Below are positions 12,291 to 22,585 of a stretch of 64,000 bases of DNA, piece after piece. Positions within the stretch are counted from its first letter, which is position 1; every line of letters starts with the position of its first letter. Origin of the DNA: Nemophila menziesii (Eukaryota; Streptophyta; Magnoliopsida; Boraginales; Hydrophyllaceae). The notes under the pieces were generated by a model. The model did no database searches. It was not told the DNA's origin and was given only the letters and a program-made list of their open reading frames with translations. The position numbers and the translations under genes were made by a program. The stretch is from positions 69,192,899 to 69,256,898 of the forward strand of contig JARWIR010000001.1 of the NCBI GenBank assembly GCA_029959085.1. The letters run 5' to 3'.

Positions 12291-12640
12291 ACCCCCCACT
12301 CAGGTTCTTGGGAGAACAAGTAACACGTTTCCATATATACCAGCCTTTGGTTGAATTCTACTTAAGTCGCAATATTTTTTTGATTTGAATTGACACGTAG
12401 TTAAGTGAGACAACCACCAAAGTTTGTTAAGTAAACATACTCATACCTTGACTGGTTTTATAGAGATCCTCACATCACATAATCTACCCTACTGATAGTT
12501 ATTGATTCCTCGAACATCACCCTTTCGTTGTTCATCAAGTCCCTCTCAAAAAGACCACCACATGCGGGATATGAACTTTTAGACTTACCCATACAAGATT
12601 ATTAAGGATGTTTCCTTAATATGCTATCATGGATGAATTC
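12291..12640 (-). mobile_element. Probable 3' internal end of the copia element (copy 1)
   Basis: Sequence upstream (minus-strand sense) of the polypurine tract and LTR, where copia elements carry the end of RNase H and the 3' untranslated region. No RNase H residues could be aligned with confidence, so the assignment rests on position only. Copy 2: about 37208-37590. Confidence 0.3.
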
Positions 12641-12649
12641 ATCAAGTAT

Positions 12650-12914
12650 TTTGTTATAAACTAAGAAAAGTAATTAACAATCTTTATGTGCATAGATTTA
12701 TCCTTATTTTAATAGTTAAAAGACAATTTATTGTAATATATAATTATTAAAAATATAAAAAATATAAAAATATAAATTTGTAATATAAATATATTTGAAT
12801 AAGTTGAAAAAATAACTTTGATATTCTAAGTATACAAATATTTATAAGTATCTTTTTGCTTAAAAATAAAAAAATTAACACTTATAAAGAGAATCGATAA
12901 AGAGATTGTATATA
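12650..12914 (+). repeat. ~420-bp direct repeat unit 1, left part (interrupted by element A)
   Basis: This piece, continued at 20374-20560 after the retrotransposon, resembles 20893-21305. Shared phrases include aatctttatg.gcatag, atatccttattttaatagtta, gattgtatataact, ttcat.ct.a.cca.taattt and ataaacatgaatcatataag. In copy 2 the unit is uninterrupted at 37593-38013, with its partner at 38356-38780. Confidence 0.7.
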
Positions 12915-14416
12915 TGGTGTGGCCTAAGGTGTGATAAAATAATGATATAAATAAGTGCAAATACACACCCTAAACTAACACTGTACTGCAAGTATTACAG
13001 GACGTATGCAAGTTTTAATGATAAGAAGATTCGTTCCTCAGGGACTGACGAAAGTTAGAGAGAACTTATGCAATTTATCAAGTGCAGATATTAAAGGTAG
13101 AAAAGCTAATACGCTAGTAGGAAGAAGAGATAGACAAATATTTACTTGGTTTTCTAATAAATAAACTAAACTATTAAACTAAAGACAGAAAATAAATAAA
13201 AGAAAGAAAAGAAGATAGTATGAAAGTCTAGCTTGAGTAATTAGCATGCAGTCCCCACTAGTTTTGCCGTTCTAAACATGTAAGGGTAAATTATGTAGTA
13301 TTTCCCTAATCGGTCCCAATATGCTATCGGTAGTTTAAAATAGGATTTACCTGTGTCAATAAGGCTTCCTAAGCAAACTTTTCCTGTAATTGGTAAAGAG
13401 TCACAAGACTCAACCATAGTGATTATCTAGATAGGTTGGGTTGTCAGATCAGACCTAATACTAGACGTTATGTGCTAAACATGCAATTAAACACCGTTGT
13501 CAATGGTGACTTAATTACTAGATGGTAATTCTATATGGGCGCGCATCCACAAGAACACAGAATATAAATCCAAACACATAAACAAAGAATAAAAACTATA
13601 ATTCAATTTAAAACATTAAGTTCCCAAATTAGATAGATGTCAATCAAAACTAGGGTTCATACATATATGCTAAACACTCAAACTAAAAGGAATTAATTCA
13701 TACTAAGAAGAGAAGAGAAAAGAATTACAAAATAAGAGGTTGAAGGAGACATAGTTGTTGCACAGCTCCTTCCAGACTTCTTCTCTTGTGATGCAGCTTC
13801 CTCTTGGCCTTAGGGTCTGGCCAAGGATGATTTAAGAGTGTTAAGAGGCTGTATTTATAGTGTATAGGTTGACCTAATTCGTTTGGTGGAGATAACTTCA
13901 AGTAATGGGCTCCTGGCCCAACCCAAATTCGTAAGATAAACACTGCTGCGTTGTTTTGGTCATAACTTCTTTGTTATTGGTCGGATTTTGCTCCACAAGA
14001 TACCAAAAGAATCGCAACAGAATTATCTAGGACCTTTGGAAGAAAATTACCAAATTCGGCCTATTTCTTAGGTAAAAACACCAATCTTTAGACGTGTTCT
14101 GCAGAATCCCAGATTTAGGCAGCTTTTCCTTTTCCTAATTGAACTCAGTTTCCTTCTATCTCCAATTTCCATGCATATCTCTTTCCATAAGTTGTAGTCT
14201 TTGACTTGGACTCTAATTAATCTCCATAATTATCTTTAAAGCTTCACACTAAATAAACAATTAAACCCAATATGCTCTAAAAATAATAATTCTACAAATC
14301 AAGACTCAAAATAGGAAAGTGCACTAAATTAAGCTAAAATCAACCTATAGACTAATAAATAAGCCTAAAATGATGTCTCATGAGTATATTTTATTATCAC
14401 AAATGAGGAGACATCA
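12915..14416 (-). repeat. Element A 3' LTR (left side)
   Basis: 1502 bp. The adjacent internal sequence at 14417-14432, read on the minus strand, is ttgagttgggggtct, a plausible polypurine tract. Differences from the other LTR are scattered single bases. Confidence 0.95.
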
Positions 14417-16960
14417 AGACCCCCAACTCAAAGTTGTATCGTCCCGATACAGTAAAAGTAAAGAACAGTAGGGTAGTCAAGAAGAAGAAGGAGGAGGAGA
14501 ATAAGAACAGAACAAAATGAATGATCCTAGAGCAAAATATCTAAAAAGTCTCATGTAGTAATGCTCGAGAAATAATGCACAAAGATGCTTAATATACATA
14601 CAATCAACATTCCATAAATTCAAGTTAAGATTAATTTCGCAATGCCAGAAGGAGAGGATGATAACTTAGTTCAGGTTAATGGCTATAGGTTGTTCATAGG
14701 TCCCAAATACAGCATCCAATGGTCCACTTACCTACGACCTAATAGCTCAATTGTTTCTCCACCTAGTAGTTAAAAATCCTAAGGTCTTGGTTATAACTTG
14801 GCTTAAGGACGGGTGTGGTATATTTGGATAATGAAAAGTGAGCTTTTGGCTCTCTCCTCACTAGCCATCAACGAATCGCCCTAGAGCTTGAGTTGTTCAC
14901 TCAAAGATGTTCTCACTCAACCCAATTTATTGATGCTTTTTTTATGTGCATCCCCAATAATCCCAATTAAAACCTTTGATGATATAAAATCCACTTTGCC
15001 GGTCCGAATATATTTTCTCTTTTCAAATCAATTTTTTTTTCTTTTGTATAGCTATGACTCTCTTTTTGATGTTGAGATATCACACTATTTATTCATATAT
15101 ATATTCTTTCTTTTTAATGCCCTTGTTGGCAAAATTAGCTCGTAGCTTCTTTTCCATTCACTATTACCCCGGCAAAGGGTTACAATAATGACAATTTCAT
15201 CATCAATAAAATCACAAAGATAATTCCCAAACCCAATGTTCCCTAATGATGAAACCCACCACACCAAACTCAAGCTCTAAAACGAGTTGTCTCAGGTTTT
15301 GCGATTCGAGTGCGGGTCATATAGATAAGTCCTAAAACTAGGGTATGGATTATAATGTGTTTCAAGAAAAAGGCTTTAGAAAGGCTCAGAGGGGCTAAGA
15401 TGGATAAATAACACTAATCAAATAAAAGGGTGCGAAAATATAAAAGGCTTCAAGTGTTTTAATCATGAAAGAACTGCCTTATTCATTTTTCTAACTACCG
15501 GATTTTGTTACTTTTTCACTAATAGTTCATAGACAAGTGGGTTTTCAACTAATTTTAAACCTCACGTTCTACACACCAAGTAACTATTCCTAAGTTTCAA
15601 CGTACTTCTTAGCATTGCTCATTAACTTTTCTATCCTTTATTTCCTGTTTTCATACATGCATCTAAACAAACTTGTAACATCTTTCAAAAACATACTACT
15701 TACTATCATTAACTTAATAAAATCATGCTCAATAGGTACATTCAAAGATATTCTATGCCTAATTCAACCCAAAAAATTTTAAATTTTATGAAAAACACAA
15801 AAAGGAAGATGAGGACAACGAATCCCCACCCCCAACTCAAAAATGAGCCGTGTCCCCACGACTCGAGAAAGACTCAAGAAAGATAAAATTTAAAATTAGC
15901 ATACATATTGCACATAAAGAAATGGTAGGGAAGAAAGAAAACATACTCTTTGAGGCTTTTACCTCGCCTAGACGATACTCGGATTAAATCTAATGTATCT
16001 TCTTCACCCATCTTCTTACTCTCTTTTCGATCAAGACACGTGATCATAATAGGATATTGCATTATATAACGTCATGGGAGAGATCGAAAATTCGTATCAC
16101 CCCCTCATAGATCAACTGTGCCACATCTTCTCCTTCTCCTCATAAAATACAATTCACAAACAACCCAAAGCATTCCAAATCTCCATGAACCTTCATGTAT
16201 TCACCTTCAACTTCTTCTTCAAATACTTTCTCATAAGAAAAAGGTAGTTCCTTTAATTGTTGCTTCGGAGAAGCTATCAGGGCCCTTGAAGCTTTCTCTT
16301 TTTCTCTTGGGTATAAGGTCTTTGATCTAGAGAGGTTGTGTTGTCTTCTTCACTAAATTTGGAACCTTTTTGCTCATTGAATCAAACACAGCTAGCTAAC
16401 TTCTCTTCTCTTGACTTGTTTTACCCATTGAATTGGAACTAGGACTTGTCTCACTTGATTTCTTCACAATTAAATCCAACACCTTGATTTCTTCATCTCC
16501 CATACAGTAGATAATGTTCATGTTCTCTTAATCATCTTAATTGACCCCCAACTCAAAGCTTTAACCACTCTTGAAATTTGAAACTCTTGATTATTGGTTG
16601 TACAAGCTTAATTTGGGTTAGGAAAGGTGATTGGATGATGATTCTCTATGTGGGTAAGATGGGTTCTTCATGGATTGGCTTGGATTTAAGAAATTGTAGG
16701 ATGAATTTCTGAAATTTAAGCTTTTGATTCTTGGATTCAAGGTGTTTTGGGATGATATAGGTGGTTGAATCTTCCTTGTAATGATGTGGAGAATGAATTG
16801 GATGTGTTTTCATGGTAATTGGGTAGTGTTTTGATGATTGGTGAAGGTTTTTATGAGCTTCAATGGAGTTAGGAGAGTTGTGGAGAAGAAAAAGAGGGTT
16901 TGGGTTTATAAAATTCGGAACTAAAAGCTTAATACCTCCTTTATAATCAAATCCCGTAGG
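14417..16960 (-). mobile_element. Non-coding interior of element A, 3' half
   Basis: No long frame or pol motif on either strand. Three purine-tract-like copies of the minus-strand motif tttgagttgggggt lie at about 14420-14435, 15826-15841 and 16545-16558, the first adjoining the LTR. The stretch may be leftover 3' sequence of an autonomous parent element, or filler that keeps the RNA at packaging length. Confidence 0.6.
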
Positions 16961-16969
16961 TTTTTCTCT

Positions 16970-17250
16970 CCCTTGCGGCGCTGCGGACTACCCCTGCGGA
17001 CCATGGGGTGTACCGCGGGGTACACCGCGCCTCCTACGTCAAAAAACCCGTGGTAGGACCCCGTGGCACGTGTTTGTGCGGTGCATGGCGCGGTATAGGG
17101 TCCGGTATACCGGACCCATCAGCTATTTTTTTCGTTTCTGGATAAAACCCGCGGTAGCAACCCGTAGTACGGGTTTTTGACCACGCGGTGCACCGCGGCT
17201 GAGGTCCGGTGTACCGCACGTGGCAAAAACCTCCCCAGCAGCTAGATCTC
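16970..17250. repeat. GC-rich tandem repeat inside element A
   Basis: A sharply GC- and CpG-rich island in an AT-rich element. Two similar units (about 17038-17125 and 17153-17243) each run from an aaacccg.ggta block through gcggtgca..gcgg and a tccggt.taccg palindrome to a cagcta block. A shorter related piece with gtaccgcggggtacaccgcg precedes them. Palindromes such as ggtccggtataccggacc could fold. No coding interpretation is convincing. Confidence 0.7.
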
Positions 17251-17544
17251 GAAAAGTTATGCAGTTTAGGCTCAAAAATCACCTGATTTTGATATCCGAG
17301 CGCAAAGATATGGCTTGCCGAAGTTTCTGTCCAAAAAAATTTTGCTCGCTTCCCTAACTCGATTTCTCCAATACCTAATCATCAAAAACACTAATACCTT
17401 TCTCAAATATGCAATATCAACTAAAATTAACTAAACTAAATATAAATTAAAAACTAAAAACGTAAAAACATAAAAGAAATTACGGGTTGTCTCCCGTATA
17501 GCACTTTTGTTTAACGTCTTTCAAAGTTAGACGTGTTACCTCGA

Positions 17545-18681
17545 TTAAGGATGACGAAATTTCCACCCTTTGCCTTTAATTCCCATGAACTTTTCAGCTC
17601 GATTCTTAATGATCATGGATGGTGCCATCCAAGATGTCGTGGGAATAGGTGGTAACTCAATTCCAAGTGTAGCATTACACTCCTCTGGTAATCCATTCAT
17701 CGCGAATCTTCGTTTGTTAGAAAGAATGTCCTTCATGAATTGACCGTATTTTGACATTTTTGTGAGAGCTTCTACAAACGGGCTGCTGATCTTTAACTTG
17801 TTCACCATGTCAACGAACTTCTTGAATTCCAGGTCATTGTCCTTTCTGACACGTGAAGGGAATGGTGGAGGAGGACATGTATTGGTTACCACTGGGCTCT
17901 TTTTTTTTTCTGGTGTCTTCTCTTGGACACGTTCTTGTTCAACTACCTCTTCGACCTTATCTTCTGTTGCTTCTTCCTCCGTTTCTGGAATATGGACTGG
18001 TTCTGGTCTTGGTGGAGGTAGTTGTTTTCCACTTCCTAATTCAACTGCATGACAAACTTTGTTTTGTGGAGCACTAGTATCAATTCGGAGTTGCCTTTCT
18101 GCAAGGATTCGAGTTTTTTCCACCATTCGTGACACTGCCTGCACCCTCTCCAAAAGCGCATTCTGCGAGTTTTGAGATTCTTGCTGGCTATTCTCTATAT
18201 TGTCAAGTGTTTGCATTAGTCGAGCCAAACTTGAATTCAAACTCGGAGGTTGTTCTTGTGTAGTTTGCTGCATTAAATAAGGAGGTGGTTCTTGATAAGC
18301 TTCATTATAAATCGGCGCTTCTTGATAGATAGGTTGTGGAGGATAATAAGCTTGTGGTCGTGGTTGATAATAATCATCATGATAATGGTTATCATAATGA
18401 CACGGCTGTTGATCTCCGACCCAATTGTAACTCTGTGGGGGTTGATAGTCAGCGTAATTTCCTTGAGATTGATAATAACCATTATAATAATGGTCTCTTT
18501 GATAAGGCATGAAGGAAATTGAGGCTGGATTATTTATGCAATGTCCCCACGAGTGATCTCTTGCTCCACAACTAGGACATGAAGGTGAGGTGTGTACTAG
18601 ATTCCTCTGCGCTAGTTTTCGCGATTGTTCTCGTAATTCCTCAAGTTGTTGGCTTAACTCCTTGAGCTTTAGAGATTCCAT
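17545..18681 (-). CDS. gag: Retrotransposon gag, C-terminal-type protein (element A)
   Basis: 378 codons, the only long intact frame in the window. It starts with a coiled-coil-like stretch (residues ~4-25, SLKLKELSQQLEELREQSRK). A zinc knuckle follows (residues ~35-48, CPSCGARDHSWGHC, CX2CX4HX4C), for RNA packaging. Next is a Tyr/Gln/Pro-rich linker (~60-145), a helical region, a charged Glu/Lys stretch and the Athila-type segment SSPFVEALTKMSKYGQFMKD (~300-320). The N-terminal capsid-like Retrotrans_gag domain seen in element B is absent, and an in-frame TAA three codons upstream of this ATG shows the frame does not extend. It is either a truncated gag or a specialised one. The leader between primer site and ATG is about 165 nt. 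No pol frame follows. Confidence 0.85.
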   Translation of the reverse strand: MESLKLKELSQQLEELREQSRKLAQRNLVHTSPSCPSCGARDHSWGHCINNPASISFMPYQRDHYYNGYYQSQGNYADYQPPQSYNWVGDQQPCHYDNHYHDDYYQPRPQAYYPPQPIYQEAPIYNEAYQEPPPYLMQQTTQEQPPSLNSSLARLMQTLDNIENSQQESQNSQNALLERVQAVSRMVEKTRILAERQLRIDTSAPQNKVCHAVELGSGKQLPPPRPEPVHIPETEEEATEDKVEEVVEQERVQEKTPEKKKSPVVTNTCPPPPFPSRVRKDNDLEFKKFVDMVNKLKISSPFVEALTKMSKYGQFMKDILSNKRRFAMNGLPEECNATLGIELPPIPTTSWMAPSMIIKNRAEKFMGIKGKGWKFRHP

Positions 18682-18847
18682 CTTGTATTAGCTTCTTCAG
18701 GATCTAATAGCACGAAACCTTTATCTCCTAATAAATCTGCTCTCGCCTAGAAAATAAATCTGTAAAACAAAAACTAAAAAGAAAAGCGTAAAATAGAACT
18801 AACTAAAATAAAAGCACAAGATAATTGCACAAGGACTAACGATGTAG

Positions 18848-18865
18848 TCCCCGGCAGCGGCGCCA
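18848..18865 (-). promoter_or_regulatory. Primer-binding site of element A (tRNA-Asp type)
   Basis: The minus strand reads TGGCGCCGCTGCCGGGGA, starting 6 nt inside the 5' LTR. It is complementary to the 3' end of plant tRNA-Asp (TCCCCGGCAACGGCGCCA in DNA letters) with one mismatch, as is usual for Athila-type elements. Confidence 0.85.
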
Positions 18866-18871
18866 AAAACT

Positions 18872-20373
18872 TGGTGTGGCCTAAGGTATGATAAAATAAT
18901 GATATAAATAAGTGCAAATACACACCCTAAACTAACACTATACTGCAAGTATTACAGGACGTATGCAAGTTTTAATGATAAGAAGATTCGTTCCTCAGGG
19001 ACTGACGAAAGTTAGAGAGAACTTATGCAATTTATCAAGTGCAGATATTAAAGGTAGAAAAGCTAATACGCTAGTAGGAAGAAGAGATAGACAAATATTT
19101 ATTTGGTTTTCTAATAAATAAACTAAACTATTAAACTAAAGACAGAAAATAAATAAAAGAAAGAAAAGAAGATAGTATGAAAGTCTAGCTCGAGTAATTA
19201 GCATGCAATCCCCACTAGTTTTGCCGTTCTAAACATGTAAGGGTAAATTATGTAGTATTTCCCTAATCGGTCCCAATATGCTATCGGTAGTTTAAAATAG
19301 GATTTACCTGTGTCAATAAGGCTTCCTAAGCAAACTTTTCCTGTAATTGGTAAAGAGTCACAAGACTCAACCATAGTGATTATCTAGATAGGTTGGGTTG
19401 TCAGATCAGACCTAATACTAGACGTTATGTGCTAAACATGCAATTAAACACCGTTGTCAATGGTGACTTAATTACTAGATGGTAATTCTATATGGGCGCG
19501 CATCCACAAGAACACAGAATATAAATCCAAACACATAAACAAAGAATAAAAACTATAATTCAATTTAAAACATTAAGTTCCCAAATTAGATAGATGTCAA
19601 TCAAAACTAGGGTTCATACATATATGCTAAACACTCAAACTAAAAGGAATTAATTCATACTAAGAAGAGAAGAGAAAAGAATTACAAAATAAGAGGTTGA
19701 AGGAGACATAGTTGTTGCACAGCTCCTTCCAGACTTCTTCTCTTGTGATGCAGCTTCCTCTTGGCCTTAGGGTCTGGCCAAGGATGATTTAAGAGTGTTA
19801 AGAGGCTGTATTTATAGTGTATAGGTTGACCTAATTCGTTTGGTGGAGATAACTTCAAGTAATGGGCTCCTGGCCCAACCCAAATTCGTAAGATAAACAC
19901 TGCTGCGTTGTTTTGGTCATAACTTCTTTGTTATTGGTCGGATTTTGCTACACAAGATACCAAAAGAATCGCAACAGAATTATCTAGGACCTGTAGAAGG
20001 AAATTACCAAATTCGGCCTATTTTTTAGGTAAAAACACCAATCTTTAGACGTGTTCTGCAGAATCCCAGATTTAGGTAGTTTTTCCTTTTCCTAATTGAA
20101 CTCAGTTTCCTTCTATCTCCAATTTCCATGCATATCTCTTTCCATAAGTTGTAGTCTTTGACTTGGACTCTAATTAATCTCCATAATTATCTTTAAAGCT
20201 TCACACTAAATAAACAATTAAACCCAATATGCTCTAAAAATAATAATTCTACAAATCAAGACTCAAAATAGGAAAGTGCACTAAATTAAGCTAAAATCAA
20301 CCTATAGACTAATAAATAAGCCTAAAATGATGTCTCATGAGTATATTTTATTATCACAAATGAGGAGACATCA
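18872..20373 (-). repeat. Element A 5' LTR (right side)
   Basis: 1502 bp, starting TGATGTCTCC on the minus strand and ending CCTAAGGCCACACCA. It is nearly identical to the LTR at 12915-14416. It lies next to the primer site, so it is the promoter LTR. Confidence 0.95.
19808..19817 (-). promoter_or_regulatory. TATA box in element A 5' LTR
   Basis: Minus-strand ctataaatac, followed by an AC-rich stretch. The same motif in a similar position is found in the solo LTR (51945-51954) and in the left LTR of element B (59123-59132), which supports a conserved LTR core promoter. Confidence 0.6.
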
Positions 20374-20560
20374 ATATAACTAAATAAATATAACAAACGA
20401 GTTTTCATTCTTATCCAATAATTTGTTATTCAATTTCGAATCCTGATTAAATGCTCATTTAATAATTAATCTTTCTCTTTTCATAAACATGAATCATATA
20501 AGAATAAATAATTTTGGTACAAATATCATAAAATTAACCAATTTAAAATATCATTGTATC

Positions 20561-20892
20561 TTCTAAAAGAGTTGAACAAATTAAAAAAGGAGACAGTTTT
20601 CAAGGAGAATGGCTACTCTTGAATTAATTTATCTATATTATTAATTATTAAAATCATTATAAAATGTGAAAAAAATTGTGGCAGTTGAATATTTGTGTTT
20701 ATTCATTTATTTATTTTTGTATGTTTAGTTGTTCAATTATTTACGTATATATAATTTTATGGTAGTTATTATTTACATGTATTTGTAATGATTTTTCTAT
20801 ATTATTTTTTCAATTGTTTAATAGATATTTTGTCATAGTTATTATTCATTAATAACTCTTTTAGGTTTTATTTTACTAGTATATATTAATTA
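20561..20892. other. AT-rich core between the ~420-bp direct repeats (copy 1)
   Basis: About 330 bp, very AT-rich, without frames or motifs. It would be the interior if the flanking repeats are the ends of a small terminal-repeat element. Copy 2: 38014-38355. Confidence 0.4.
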
Positions 20893-21305
20893 TTTTATCA
20901 TAAATTAAGAAAAATAGATACTAATCTTTATGGGCATAGAAATATCCTTATTTTAATAGTTACATAACTAGTTAATAAAATATACTATTATTAAAAATAT
21001 AAATTTGCAATTGAAATATATTAGAAAAATATGAAAAAAGAACTTTCATGTTATAAATATAATAATTTTGATGACTTTTTTATTTTTTAAATGAAAAAAA
21101 CACATATAAAGGGAAAGAATGAATAGATTGTATATAACTATATAAATAAAACAAAAGAGTCTTCATACTGAGCCATTAATTTGGTACTCAATTCTGGACC
21201 CTGATTAAAATCTCATTGTTAATCAATTTCTTTTTCTTTATATAAACATGAATCATATAAGATAAATAATTGTTGTACGAATATTATAATACTAACCAAT
21301 ATAAA
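20893..21305 (+). repeat. ~420-bp direct repeat unit 2 (copy 1)
   Basis: Diverged direct repeat of 12650-12914 plus 20374-20560. The two units are separated by about 330 bp of AT-rich DNA once the retrotransposon is removed. The layout (two like repeats flanking a short coding-free core) could be a small terminal-repeat element (TRIM) or a simple local duplication. Terminal motifs are not clear enough to decide. Confidence 0.65.
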
Positions 21306-21323
21306 CAATCATGATTTCTTCCA

Positions 21324-21562
21324 TGTTGACGTATCATGCCTTTACATCTTTGCATGATGTCGTTAGACATAGACCATGAACCCAAGGTAAAGCCTAAAGA
21401 TGGCATATGTTGTCGTTATCAACTGTACTATGATAAAAGAAAGTGATTTACCTATCGTCATCATCTTATCAAGGTTGGATTGGAATGCTTGAGTTACCTA
21501 TTTCGCTCATTCAGGTTGGCAAACATGTTATATCTTTGGTAATAAGAGGTTGAAGGATATCT
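21324..21562 (+). pseudogene. CACTA (En/Spm) transposase-associated domain remnant (copy 1)
   Basis: Translation of this and the copy 2 version gives a DGICCRYQLYYDKRKWFTYR-like segment, then HHLIKVGLECLSYL. It fits the plant TNP2-associated domain pattern (I-x-C-P-C-x2-C, then a basic stretch, then H-L-x3-G-F). The first Cys-Pro-Cys is damaged to CCRY. It ends exactly where plastid psaA sequence begins (about 21563). A more diverged relative lies at 49877-50107, on the far side of the plastid block. Confidence 0.5.
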
Positions 21563-22558
21563 TCGATACAACAATCTATTAGATCATATTTCTAGACATC
21601 GCGATGCAATCATATCACATCTCAACTACGCACTTATAATTGTCCGCTTTCACAAATTTGGTTTGTATATTCATAATGATACCATGAGAACTTCAGGGCA
21701 TCCTCAGCATATGTTTTCAGAGACTGCTATTCAATTACAACCCATTTTTTTCAATGGATACAAAACACCCAAGCTTTAGCACCTGGTTTTAACAGCTCCG
21801 GGTGCAACAACATCACTAGTTTAACTTGGGGGTGCTGATTTATTAGTAATGGTCGGCAAAGTAGCCTTTTTACCTATTCCATTAGAAAACAAATATTTTT
21901 TGGTATTTTAAATTAATTCATTTATGATTCATGTGACAGTATTGGTACTCCTATCAGGTGTTCTATTTTCTTGTAGCACCCGTTTGATACCAGATAAATC
22001 AAATCTTGGTTTTTGTTTTCCTTGTGATGGTGTTGGAAGAGGGGATATATGTAAAGTATCGACTTGGGATCATTTATTCATAGAACTATTATGGATGTAC
22101 AATTCAATTTCAGTAGTAATATTTCATTTCAGTTGGAAAATGCACTCAGGTATTTAGGGCAATATAAGCGATCAAGGGGTAGTAACGCATATCACGGGAG
22201 GAAACTTTGCGCGAAGTTCTATTACTATTAATGGGCGGCTCCGTAATTTTTTATGGATAGATGCATTTCAGGAAATTAAGTCTTGTTGTTCTTCATTATC
22301 TACATCTGGTCTTTTTTCCTAGGTGGTCATTTTTGTATGGGATTTTAGTTAAATGTTTCCGTTTAGTGAACGTGGTTATTGGAAAGAACTTATTGAATCC
22401 ATTGTTTAGATCATAATAAATTAAAAGTTGCTCCTTCTACTCAACCTAGATCCTTGAGCAGTTCACAAGAACCTTTTATAGGATTAACCCATTACCTTCT
22501 AAGTGGAAATTCCACAAGATGGGTGTTCTTCTTAGCAAGAATTATTCCAATATTATAA
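21563..22558 (+). pseudogene. psaA: psaA pseudogene, 3' part (copy 1)
   Basis: C-terminal portion of photosystem I P700 apoprotein A1, a thylakoid membrane reaction-centre subunit. Readable segments include [31 protein letters not shown]-like [34 protein letters not shown] (the Fe-S-binding Cys region, but with a frame change just before), [12 protein letters not shown] and [10 protein letters not shown], down to FFLARII and a stop at 22556-22558. Multiple frameshifts and stops make it dead. The plastid gene's first half is absent. Confidence 0.9.
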
Positions 22559-22585
22559 GGGCTAGGAGGATTTGAAAGTCATTAT

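Larger units (their letters stand above)
12915..20373 (-). mobile_element. Element A: gag-only Athila-like LTR retrotransposon
   Basis: A complete 7459-bp insertion. Plus-strand ends are TGGTGTGG...GACATCA, LTRs are 1502 bp each, and the 5-bp target duplication atata lies at 12910-12914 and 20374-20378. The matching empty site (tgtatataactaaat) is preserved in copy 2. The internal gag frame and the primer site show that it is transcribed on the minus strand. No protease, reverse transcriptase, RNase H or integrase motif is visible in its 4.4-kb interior, so it must be non-autonomous. The LTRs differ at about 12 positions by eye (~0.8%), mostly C/T or G/A, indicating recent insertion. The gag zinc knuckle and tRNA-Asp-type primer site suggest the Athila branch of Ty3/gypsy. 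Confidence 0.95.

Noticed and set aside
13725..13943. 72-codon minus-strand frame, repeated at 19682-19900
   Set aside because: It lies wholly within the two LTRs of element A and is duplicated only because the LTRs are. It overlaps the TATA region and has no known motif.
17762..18077. Plus-strand frames opposite the element A gag
   Set aside because: They are the complement of the Glu- and Pro-rich part of gag and show only compositional bias.
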